Assembly (NCBI RefSeq): GCF_964204645.1
Contig: NC_134027.1
Coordinates: 6,436,485 to 6,500,484, forward strand
Reading direction: 5' to 3'
From: Tubulanus polymorphus
Lineage: Eukaryota; Nemertea; Palaeonemertea; Tubulaniformes; Tubulanidae
Length of the DNA stretch: 64,000 bases
A program made the position numbers and the translations under genes. Positions 53,301 to 64,000 of the stretch are shown one piece after another. The notes beneath the pieces were generated by a model. It ran no database searches and was not told the origin of the DNA. It saw only the letters and a list, made by a program, of their open reading frames with translations. Positions within the stretch are counted from its first letter, which is position 1; every line of letters begins with the position of its first letter.

Positions 53301-56300
53301 GTCATCAGCTGCCGAGTAGCTGCTGCCCATTATTGTAACGGTTACTATGGCAATGTAGTCCATCACTCTCGCTTTTCACAGGACAGTTTTCAGTGTTTGA
53401 TCGGATACGCGACTGTTAGGACTCATCTCAGGTCCTCTCATCTGATCTGAAAAATACGTATGTTCAGAAATGGCCGAGTATGGATTTTACTTTAGTAAAG
53501 GTATACGTAATAATTGAAACAATTGATTATTTTGAAAGTGTTTTGAAATTATTGATATAAAAACATATAATAGGTATTGGAGAATTGGAGGTGTTTGTTT
53601 AATAGGAATTTCATTAAATCAGTTGGTAATTAATGGAATCGCTTTGAATTAAGTTATTTGTGTGAAGCTGAGAGAGGTGATGTGATTCTCTTATTACCAT
53701 GGTGATTGCAGCTGCTGGATTCTATTTCCTCGGGCAAAATAGGGAAATGAAAGTTATTGATTGGAAAGCGATTAAACTTATTGATCTCGCTCATTATCAT
53801 ATGCAGCTTCTGGTATCTAGCAGAAGATGGATATTGTGATGAAATCCGGGGATAAAGCGGGGTTCGGTGAATTATTGCGAGCTATGCGTGTCATGATGTG
53901 ACTAATGAAATGGGCGGTACGAATGATCGTTGAAAATCGTTACTGCGGTAATTGTTGCTCAAAATAAAAACCTGAATTGATCAAGTTGTGATATTTGCTG
54001 ATAAATTTGAGAGCAAACCCAGCTGTATTGATACTGTAGCATCTACCCTGGTGATGGGTTATAAACTCTAACGCAGCTGTCTCCCGCTCTCTCTCCCTCT
54101 CTCTTCTTTCTCTTCTCTTTAATAAAAGGCGCGTCACATGTACAGATATATATCTATTTGTATAGGACCATTGGTTAAAAAAGTTAGAAATATTAGATTC
54201 GGTATATGAAAATCAGAAATTCTAAACCGTATTATCCAAAACAGGTGAATACAGGCATCTGCCCCTCCTGCTCAATATATATATATATATTATATATATT
54301 TATATGTACGAGCAGAAGATATGTACAATAGATAGAATGATAGTTAGACTCATGATGGATGTAACTGCAACAGGTGTGATGTGACGAACGTTTGCTTCAT
54401 TCGTTAATAAAATGTCGTCATCGAAAGCCATCATTCGTCAATATCATAGACAATAATAATACTGAGATATGATATATGACGATTGTTTCATCATCATGTT
54501 ATTTTTAATTAAATCACTTATTGCCATATTAACCCATTCAACTGCAGAGCGCTTGTCAGTAATTTGGTCAGTAAAGTATTGGTATCTATATTCGATATTT
54601 TTTTCATTTCAGAAACTGATGAAGATGATATGCATAATATAGGAACAGCGGCTGAGCTGATGGGGAACAGTGATATCGAAACCACCGCCACTACCTCTGA
54701 TAATACACAGGTAAATTGACTGCATTGTAAGCGGTATAATTCAAACCAGTTTGTTTTCTCGAGAGTGTAGTTGTATTCATATTCTGTCCGCCGATTTGAA
54801 TGAGTGAATGATATAATCATTATTTTTCGTTAATAAAGAATGAAACTGCTGCTGCTGCTGCTGCTGCGGATACAGAAATGGTAACGCCTGATAAAGATAC
54901 AAACAATAACCGTGATAATAACCGCGAATCTATCGATGACCCCGATCGACTGGTGATCGTTGAACCTTCAGACCCGGATGACGTGCCTTCATCGACTGCA
55001 TCTAGCGTGTCCGGTGACCAGGGCGCATCTCCGAATCCATCCTTTCAGTCCACGCCTGGAAAAGGACGCAAGAGTCACAGCAAGGTAATGTAGAAGAATT
55101 GTTCGCAAAAATTAAAGATACTCTCGATCTAGATTGAACTCAACATTCTCTGTTGTGCTCCCAAGTCACCTGTAAATGAATATATTTTCAGATCGTTCCA
55201 GTCGCCGACAAAACTGGCGAGAAGAAATATATATGTCCGATTTGTAGCCAGCATCTTGGTTCCCAGCATGAGCTTACTGTCCATATCCGCAATCACAACT
55301 CTAAAGTTCCATCTTCACATTCCTGCACAATCTGTGGAAAGGTTTTGTGTTCCCAAAGTTCACTGGATCGACACATGTTAGTCCATTCCGGTAAGTTTTT
55401 GTTTTTCAAGTACGAAATTTGTGGTGCCAGTCGCAGTTTCTTGTACGCGTTCATTTTCTGTTTTTCAGGTGAACGTCCGTTTAAATGTCAAATTTGTCAC
55501 GTGTCTTTCACTACGAATGGCAACATGCACCGGCATATGCGCGTACACGAGAAGGAGTTCGCGAAATCTCCGTATCTGCTGAAAAACGCTCTCGACAGCG
55601 GTCTGTTGAATCTGAACGAGAATCGACGTGGCCGAAAACGCAAACAGCCGCTGTTCAGTGACCTGACTCTCAACGAGGAGAAACGTCGCGTCATTGAACA
55701 GGACGATAACACACCTCTAGCCATACCACTGAACTCCGATAAAGACGAACAAAAACAAGAATCGATGAAATTGCCGTTAGCATCGCCTAAACACGATTCA
55801 GACGATTCTTCTGAGGTAAGAGAATGATCATAAAGTTTCCTGCTGACACATATATATACACATAAATGTGGTATTTAGGAGGAAATGGGTTCTAACGATG
55901 TTCATTTATAGTTTGCTTTTTTCCGTCAACAGTCTGGAGAAACCGGGTAAAACACTGTGTACATCGATGTCGTTGTCATGCTATTGTCTATCTATTTCTT
56001 CTTTCTTACATCTTTTCATGTTGCATATTGACAATTTCTCGAAAACGCGAAATATTGAAAAGATCGTTTTGAATTGTTTTTGTGATGAAATTCGTTCTGT
56101 ATTATCATAATTTTTGCATGTTTCAGTGTTATGCTGCTGCTGTCTTTTTATTATCTTTTTGTAGTCATTTATCATATCATATGATTATTGTCTCATCCGG
56201 ACAACTGATGTACGTAGTTTAAATTTATTCCGAACTTAAAGATCCTTTCATTTTAATTTCAGTGTAAAACGTTATGTAGATCATGCGGCTCTCAATTCAG

Positions 56301-59300
56301 CACCTCTGCAGGGCTGGAGAAACATTTGGAAAACAATCCTGAATGTCATTTCAAATGCGGCGAATGTGGTAATCAGTTCAATGATCAAAGTCAGCTCAAT
56401 ATGCACCGTGCAATCGCTCATGCCGAAAAAGATATCGGCAGTCCGAGTCTTTTTAAAAATGGTTTCAATCCGGTGGCTGGCTTTCACGAAGTAGGATTTG
56501 TCAACTTTGCGACGGAGAAATTTCCGCAAATATTCCGCGAGGAAAAAGACACGGCGAAACCGAGCTCCGATGTATCTCAACAAGCGTGTAGTAAATGTAA
56601 TATGGTATTTCCTTCAATCGACATGCTCAAAATCCACATGATCAGTCACCTTCCCGAGAATATCATTCACTGCGATTTCTGTGATTGCGATTTCGTCGAT
56701 AACCACACGTTGAAAGAACATTTGTCAACGCATGCAGCAGAGATGGTCATCCCAAATGATGACTCTGGTAATAACAAAGACTCCCAAGTTTCCAAGGGCG
56801 ATTTCCTAGCCATGCTGAATTTAGCATCAGGTCCTGAAACGCGTGACGACGATGAAAGTATGCGCTCCGATAGCCTAATAAATGAAGAATACTTCCGTAA
56901 ACTCAATCAGATCGATCACGCAGGACTTTCATCCGCACCTAGCTCAGCTATTCCGTCCCCAGTGTCTATGATTCCTGATGAAAGTAACTCGCAAGACTTT
57001 GCCGATATTCACAAGATAATTCAGAACGCAAATGCCAGTGGTATTCCAGCATTTTCCACAGCGGCATCGACAGTGTCGAGAATGTCACCTGCGTCATCCG
57101 TCCATTCATACGGTTCGGCAGCCGCTTTGACCCCGACTCGCTTCATGATGGGAGCGTTTCCGTATAAACAAGATCTCGTTGATATGGATGAAAGCGATCG
57201 AAGTTTGGCAGCGAGCCCGGCTGGATCAAACATTACAGATGTCGCAATAGACACAGCCGCTGAAAATGAAGAGAAGGGGAAACACCGATTTACCTGTAAA
57301 TATTGCGAAGTCGGATTTGAAACTTTCAATGCAATGAAGGGTACATACATTGATTATTTCCTTCGGAACCATTTTCACAGCTTTGGGTTAGAATCTGACT
57401 GAAATTCGTTTTTACAAATTTGACTCAAATCCTCATCTGTGGAACGTACATTCCTAAATGGATTAAGAAAATATCTATTGAATAGGTGAATTAAATTTTA
57501 TATGTCCTTCCTTGTTTATTTTAGTTCACATGCGATCACACTTGGGTCTATCACCTTACAAGTGTAATATGTGTCCATATGCTAGCGCTGATAAAACTAC
57601 CCTAATTCGCCATCTACGAACACATAACGGTGAACGGCCATTCCAATGCAAAATTTGCGCTTTCGCATTCACTACAAAGGCAAACTGTGAAAGACATGTC
57701 AAGTAAGTTTTCAACTACCTTGTTTTTCCCTTTTACAACAGTTTAACTCAGGGTTATTACAACTTAATCAAGATGAAGTGCTCTTTAAAACTCGCCCTAG
57801 TTAAAATTAACCAGTCAAACCCATAGAAGGCGACTGGAATTATAATTTGCATTACCTGCATTTGTAGGAAGAAGCATGGAAAAATAACCAAAGAGGAAAT
57901 TGATGAAGCCGTTGGCTACAACCAGTATATGAAAGAAGAGGCTTCAAATGAAAAGATGAGCCCAAATAAAGTCAATAGCACAGATACCGTCTGTAAATAC
58001 TGTGGGGAAGATTTCAAGTTTTTCCGTGCGCTGAAACATCATCTACGTTCGCATACGAGCTGTCGTTTGAAACCTTTCGTTTGCACGTTGTGTGATATTG
58101 GCTTCTCGACGAAGGCAAATTGTATTCGTCATATACAAAAACAGCACGGACAGGTGAACGTCAGTTCTGTAGAAACCTTTATCCGAACAAATGTGCCAAA
58201 CGCGATGCCAAATCAGCAATTCGAAACACCGAAATTAGCTGCGTCATATCCGACAGCAGTAATGGCACTACAGTCAGCTATCCGTCCACAGATATACGTT
58301 ACACCACCTCCAGCTCATTCCAGTAAACCTCAGGTACCACATTTCCCGATTCAACTATTCACACCTACTTACTACCCCGGAAATCTTCAAGTGCCACCAA
58401 TTGCCAAAATTGAGACACCTCCACCAGCATCGATTACTGGTGGTAATCCGATTGACTTTAGTATTAAGTCGGAGCCTGCTGACTTCACGGCAAAGAAACA
58501 AAGTCCAGACGCACCTGTCGGAGCTTCAGAACAACGCAGAGATACACCAACCATGAATCTTGATGAACCGATGGATTTAAGTCAACCGTTATCAGCAGTT
58601 ACCGACACACCAAAATCGAGCATCGAAGAAACTGGAAAACTACAACAAATGTTGTTTGCTCCAGTAAACAGTCAAGCGACGGCCACAGTTGCGACAGCTT
58701 CATCGTCCTCGGTGCATCCAGCTTTCCGCACATACCGCTGTCCTGTCTGCCAGGTTCAGTTCAGCTCCGATACCAAGGTAATTTCAACAAAGCTCTTCTA
58801 TCAGAATGTACTTAAAAACCATATAGGTTTCATTCTTAAGTTAGATTCGTATTTATATTGATGTTGTTTATACTTTCAGTTGCACACTCATATGAAGACA
58901 CATACGACTAACCGTCCATTCCAGTGCACGTATTGTCCAGCTGGATTTACTATCAAAACCAACCTCGATATACATATCCGTACACGTCACCTCGACAGCA
59001 CGCCGGCAGCCCCATCTACACTCGCTACTTTACACAGTATGCTCGGCTCACGTAAATACATATCGCCGACATTGCGTATGATGGCCAAGCGTAAACAGTC
59101 ACAGCCCCAACACCGCCGTCCAAGTAGGACCGCTGAGAAACGCATCGTACATTCAGAGACTGAAGATGTCAAGCCGACTGAAGATGATTTGGCGTCTGTG
59201 AATAAGATAATCAGCAACACGGCGGATAATATGCCAGTTTTCCCTACAAAAGACACAGGACTGACTGAGAGTCGTGATGCTGTTGATATCGAACCATTGA

Positions 59301-61459
59301 TGGAGTCTACCCTAGAACAACAACTGCAGCAAATCATGGAAGGTGGAAATCCAAAAGACGTAAGTGTTTTAATGAAAAACATTTATGAATACCCAATTCA
59401 TTTCGACTTTCGAATCTGAGAAATAATATTTTACTTTGAAATTTTGATTTTAGGATGGGAATAAGTCTGAAGAATTGTCTCCAGGTAAAAAGAAGAAGAA
59501 TTCATATGCTAATGCTCCCAATCGAGTGGCCTGTCCATACTGTGGACGTAACTTCCCTTGGATTAGTTCATTACGTAGACACATTCTAACACATACAGGT
59601 ATGAATAATATCCAAAACACAGCAAAATATGTCTATCTTACTCCATTTAGAATTGAGACTAAAAAAAATTGAAATACTTCTTGAATTAATAGAAAATGTC
59701 CAATCTATTTCTAGGACAAAAACCGTTTAAATGTCCTGAGTGCTCAGTGTGGTTCTCAACCAAGTCAAATAGAGAACGTCATCTGCTGCGGAAACATGGA
59801 TTGAATCCAAACAACCCAAATGCTCGTCAAATTATGGATCGTCCTTATAAGTGTCAGCTATGCGTTTTTAGCTCATTTTCCAAACCAGGTATGTTTCAGA
59901 TTGTTATCATTCACAATTTCAGTTTTGGTTCTCAACAACTTGAAAACTCTTTCAATTCACATAATTATCATCCATCATTCTCATGGACTTTTCTTCCTTC
60001 AACTTTCAGAGAAATTACTTATGCATTACAAATCCAAGCACCCAGAGAGTGATCCTCCATTAAACCTACAGGATCTGGCTTCGTTAGAGAAATGGGATCA
60101 TAATCTTGAAGATAGCTCACATGAGAAAGACGATAGCGATGATGGAGGAGTGGACAAAGAGCTGACTCCAGTGAAGGGTGATCCAGAAGCAGCTGATATT
60201 CCCGAAGAAGCTGTTGATGAAGCACAAGACGATAATGTTAGCCACTCATCAGAAAGTGAACTGGTAACGATGGCAATGACAGAAATTCCAACTGCTGTCA
60301 TTGAAAATCGCAAAGTCGAAGAGGATCGTGGACCAACTCCGCCAATTGCGCGCTACGCGATCAACCCAGAACGAGACAATTACAATGTTGACAAGATCCT
60401 CGATTGTTGGGTATGCTCAGAGCATTTCCTGACGAGGAAACTGCTTTTGCGTCACCTGAAAGAGCATAATGTCGATTATCCGTATAAGTGTTACCTGTGC
60501 GATGCTTCATTCATCACTCGCAAAGAATGTTTGGAACACAAGACTGGCCTCCACATGCAGGACTGGGAAATGTTGAGAGAGCGTAACAAAATCGATGAGC
60601 TTTACCACTTCGTCGATATGATGGACAAGTTGGCGGATGAACAGAAGCCTGACGAATCAGAAGCAGTGAAAGCGGAAGCCGTCGAAGGAGAAGATACACC
60701 TATGACACCGGTTGAACGTAAAGTCTTCTGTTCTCTGTGCACGAAACGTTTCTGGTCGTTGCAGGATCTTAGACGTCATATGAGATCTCATACAGGTCAG
60801 TAGACGAAATATAAATATGTTGGATGATGTTGAATTTTTGTAAAAATTGAGCTTCAACTAATTAGTAATTTGACAATATATCTATAGGTGAAAAACCATT
60901 CGAATGTGATATTTGTGGACGGTATTTCACATTGAAACACAGCATGATGAGACATCGTCGTAAGCACAACATAGCTGATGATGAGGTGCCACCAATCCGA
61001 AATACTAGACAACGCAATTTTGTGATCGACCAGACATTGTCTACCCCATTGCCTACCGAGAAACCAAATGGATCGGCGAGAAATACTCCTGAAAGTGATA
61101 TGTTCATGGTAAGATACCAAACTTATACACAAAGATGTGACAAACATCTGGCAGATGGAGTAGAGTACAGATAGAATTCTCTATAGAATTCTAAACTCAT
61201 TGTTCATAAGTAAAATGAATTATGCTTATTTCAGATGCCTGCTAAAGAAAGCTATCCTGTATTGAGTCGTGCAGTTGTTCAAAATGCATCACCTCTTACA
61301 ACAACAACTAAAATGAATCCTCCATCCTCGATGTACGCCGGACTGTTTGGCGACAGTGACATTCTTCATAATCTACTTGGAGTTGAAAGTTCATCCATTG
61401 ACAAGATGTTGGATTCAGCAGATAACGCAGCTCAGATGCTCGGAATGGGAGCAAAGTAA
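41325..61459 (+). CDS. RREB1: RREB1/hindsight-like multi-zinc-finger transcription factor
   Basis: Nuclear DNA-binding regulator acting downstream of Ras/MAPK and TGF-beta signals in animals. Coding exons: 41325-41364, 54613-54710, 54839-55084, 55192-55390, 55469-55815, 56263-57340, 57525-57702, 57868-58777, 58880-59359, 59454-59598, 59715-59888, 60010-60795, 60888-61108, 61235-61459. Phases agree at every junction and the total is exactly 1,708 residues (human about 1,690-1,740). About 20 C2H2 fingers plus one atypical one are present. The first group, [20 protein letters not shown] and [16 protein letters not shown], is diagnostic of RREB1. The CtBP-type motif PMDLS lies near 58,570. Exon 1 (CACCATG context) encodes [14 protein letters not shown], the NuRD-recruiting motif known from FOG and SALL proteins. 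It is separated by 13.2 kb from exon 2, so its link rests on phase and the lack of other genes between. Confidence 0.92.
41365..54612 (+). other. 13-kb first intron of RREB1-like gene
   Basis: No gene or exon is supported. It contains CT microsatellites (about 46,110-46,155 and 54,082-54,118) and TA-rich runs (about 46,692-46,716, 49,161-49,176 and 54,276-54,302). Long first introns of transcription-factor genes often hold enhancers, but none can be named from this sequence. The 177-residue open frame at 47,542 has no domain. Confidence 0.5.
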
Positions 61460-63021
61460 TCGACCGTCATACTAGTGTGCAAGACAAGTGGAAGACTACA
61501 ATTATGACATCAGAATGAATGAAATCCTTTAAATATAGATTAAGTGTAATGCAACTATAGGCTGTAACTAGTAACTTATTTTATGGAACTCTTACCAAAT
61601 TTTTTATTTTAAGTGCATGATCTCTCAAATGCTTAAATGGTGCTTCCAGTAATGCATGTAATATGGTTTGAATTTTGAGTGAAATAATGACCGAAAAGTA
61701 TGCTTTTCCAATGACGTAATTGATGCATTTGATGCACATTAAAAACCTGCTAAAATCTCATAAGTAAGATGTATACATTTATATGAACTTATCATAAATA
61801 TGAAATGTTATTGCTAACTTAATGAATTGAAAGTTCAAGATGTATGATAGATAGATTATATTATTAATATATTTCAAATGGCAGGTATACATTCCATGAA
61901 ATTATTGAATAATTTATTTTATACCTGTGTATATATAATGTATATATTTATAAAATTTTCTGAGATTTACTCTATTCCTTCTGCCTATCTCTCTCATCAT
62001 TCCAATATGATTTACAATAAGTTATTCATTAATGTACTAGGAAACATGAATTCCATGAATTACCCTATCACATCTTCCATCCATTAGGACACTATATAAA
62101 CAGAGAGAAAACTTCGGATTTTCATCCGAATAATGAATGAATAGTATTTTGCATATGTCTAATGGTGCTTTCGTCTATATATTTAGATAATGATATTATA
62201 TGCATGAATAATATTTATATCATATGCAAGCAGAAGATTCTAATATTCCACTGCTTTAGATAAAGGATTAATGAGGCCAGCGTAATAATATATTTTGTTT
62301 AAGCGGTATGAATTGTGGTGGATTCCGCCGATTTGATACCCAACTTGATGAACAAAACTATTATTTGTACATATTGACTGAGATTCTTGACTGTAGATAT
62401 TTTTTCATGTGTGCTTGGAGTGTTTGTTTGTTGAGATTGATAGTTTGTTTATAATCATGTAAATATGTGTTTGTTTGTTGGACATGTAAACATTCCCTGG
62501 TCTTCCAGTTAAATGAATCTGCTCGTTGCAACCGACAAATTTTTTGCGCAAAATTTTGTATATTTTGAAATGTTGCAGATTTAAGAAGTGCGTGTTATCT
62601 TGAATTATGATCCGTTCCATTTCACTAGTTATCGGGTACATGTACAAGCTAGTGATAACGTAACATTCCAAAGCTTACCTCTGCATTCCATTTCTGAAGA
62701 AAATTAGCATATTCGTTTAGTTAATATTTATTCAATTTTCTGCTGCTGCCAGCTGACTGAAGCCATTTGTAAAGTATTTTCATTCTTGAAAAAAGTAGTA
62801 ATATATATTATCAATAACCATGATAGTGAAATGGGCTAATAAAATGATTCATTAATCAATTGCTTTTAATTTAAAATTGTACAAAGCTAAATATGATTAT
62901 TATAAAATTAAGTTATTTCTATAGATTAATTTAATATTTAATAATAATTTAGAAATCTGTGTAAAAACTGAGATGATTTTGCACTATTTTGAGTCTTTAT
63001 TTATATGATAGTTTGACCTGC

Positions 63022-63027
63022 AATAAA
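63022..63027 (+). terminator. Polyadenylation signal of RREB1-like gene
   Basis: AATAAA about 1.56 kb after the stop codon, at the end of a very AT-rich 3' UTR (61,460 to about 63,050). Confidence 0.5.
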
Positions 63028-63298
63028 TCTTTATTATGATAAATATTATTGTCTACTCATTTTATATTTACTTATCTATGGATTATGGATTCTATTCACA
63101 ACTATAGGGGTCATGGTCACTGTGAAATGATGAATCGCTTAGCCATATGAACGAGCAGACCCAGTTTTCAGCATGAATATAATGACAAAATTGCAATGGA
63201 TTTCGTTCCAATCCATCACATGTAGTGGGTAAGAGCATGGAGGATACTCTGAGACTATTATCAAATCAGAAACCATTTTTCAAAAATATCTCGACTCT

Positions 63299-63304
63299 TT
63301 TATT
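63299..63304 (-). terminator. Polyadenylation signal of rightmost gene
   Basis: Minus-strand AATAAA about 170 bases past the stop codon at 63,475. Confidence 0.4.
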
Positions 63305-63474
63305 GATAAATTTAAATACACGCTAAAAGATGATACATTGAAAAAATTTGGTTCCTTTTACTCGTGCTAACAAGAAAATCATTCACTCACTGAAGAATTC
63401 GGAGCTGTACATCTGAGCTGCCTCATCAACTGCAAGATGGAGCACAGTAATACATGGATGGATGAACCATTTTC

Positions 63475-64000
63475 CTAAAATGTTGATTTGTTCAGCTTTA
63501 TAAGATGGTTTATATATTTCACCAAGTTTTTGTTGTTTATGCTTCGCATGACATCGAGAAATTGTGCATCTGAAATAGAGTTTGATATTTTACAATATTT
63601 CAACACGAAAGAGTCTTAAGCGAAAGGCAACCAAAATATCTTGAAACAAATTCATTTCACTTTAATGATTTTTACCTAGCATGTTCAGTATTGGGACAAA
63701 CTGAAGAACAGTTTCATGTGAATTTGTTCTTTTGTTAACACAACGCTCCACTTGCTGTAGATATTCAGTAATAGATTCAACGTGACCTATGAATTTCGCA
63801 CAAATGATGTACTGGTAACCATTGTTAGCCGACTCACCAAACATATCGACGAACACCTACAATGTGAAATAGAGCAATTTCAAAGCTTTGTCGAGTGAGG
63901 GAGTTGATTTAATACCAGGGGTAGGGTGCATTTAAAGAACTTTGATACTGGATATGTAATAAGAATTTTTCAAAAATTTTACCCGATGGAAGCACTTGGA
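63475..64000 (-). CDS. 3' end of an unrecognised gene (partial)
   Basis: The last exons of a minus-strand gene run out of the window. A partial exon ends at 63,983 (donor GTAAAA), followed by 63,856-63,676 and the terminal exon 63,569-63,475 (TAG). Phases agree. The visible C terminus is about 97 residues, with FVDMFGESANNGYQYIICAK and a helical VESITEYLQQVERCVNK. I recognise no domain. It is convergent with the RREB1-like gene; both exons have clean AG/GT borders, which supports a real gene. Confidence 0.65.

Overview
This is animal nuclear DNA: AT-rich and intron-dense, with GT-AG introns of a few hundred bases, long microsatellites and several transposable elements. Five genes could be rebuilt exon by exon with matching splice phases. 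Their families (WIF1, MON1, EEPD1, RREB1, a C2H2 zinc-finger protein) point to a bilaterian, most likely a marine invertebrate; the sequence does not let me name the phylum.

Layout. At 1.5-7.1 kb (+) lies the 3' part of a Wnt inhibitory factor (WIF1-like) gene, whose largest intron holds a TA-repeat foldback array. At 8.1-10.1 kb (-) is a ten-finger C2H2 gene, head to head with a coiled-coil gene at 10.6-13.0 kb (+). MON1, the Rab7 GEF subunit, follows at 13.6-16.4 kb (+) with a tRNA-derived SINE-like sequence in an intron. EEPD1, an exonuclease/endonuclease/phosphatase protein with two helix-hairpin-helix domains, is at 19.65-25.92 kb (-). A decayed non-LTR retrotransposon 3' end sits at 28.7-29.6 kb. 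A second coiled-coil gene at 29.9-31.9 kb (-) contains a textbook U12-type intron. An RREB1/hindsight-like zinc-finger gene occupies 41.3-61.5 kb (+), with a 13 kb first intron. The 3' end of an unrecognised gene is at 63.5-64.0 kb (-).

The most interesting region is 32,945-39,809: a 6,865-bp DNA transposon with 44-bp terminal inverted repeats (one mismatch) and a perfect 9-bp target-site duplication, TTACTACTC. A 9-bp duplication is typical of Mutator-like elements. Its only visible gene is spliced and encodes an unusual fusion: an SGNH-hydrolase (esterase)-like domain, a SWIM zinc finger, C2H2-like fingers and a PHD finger. I found no DDE transposase. The element also holds a 1-kb minisatellite, hairpins and a smaller nested TIR element.

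The genes are unrelated in function (Wnt antagonism, Rab7 activation, nuclease or phosphodiesterase activity, transcription). The order looks like ordinary animal gene neighbourhood rather than a pathway cluster.
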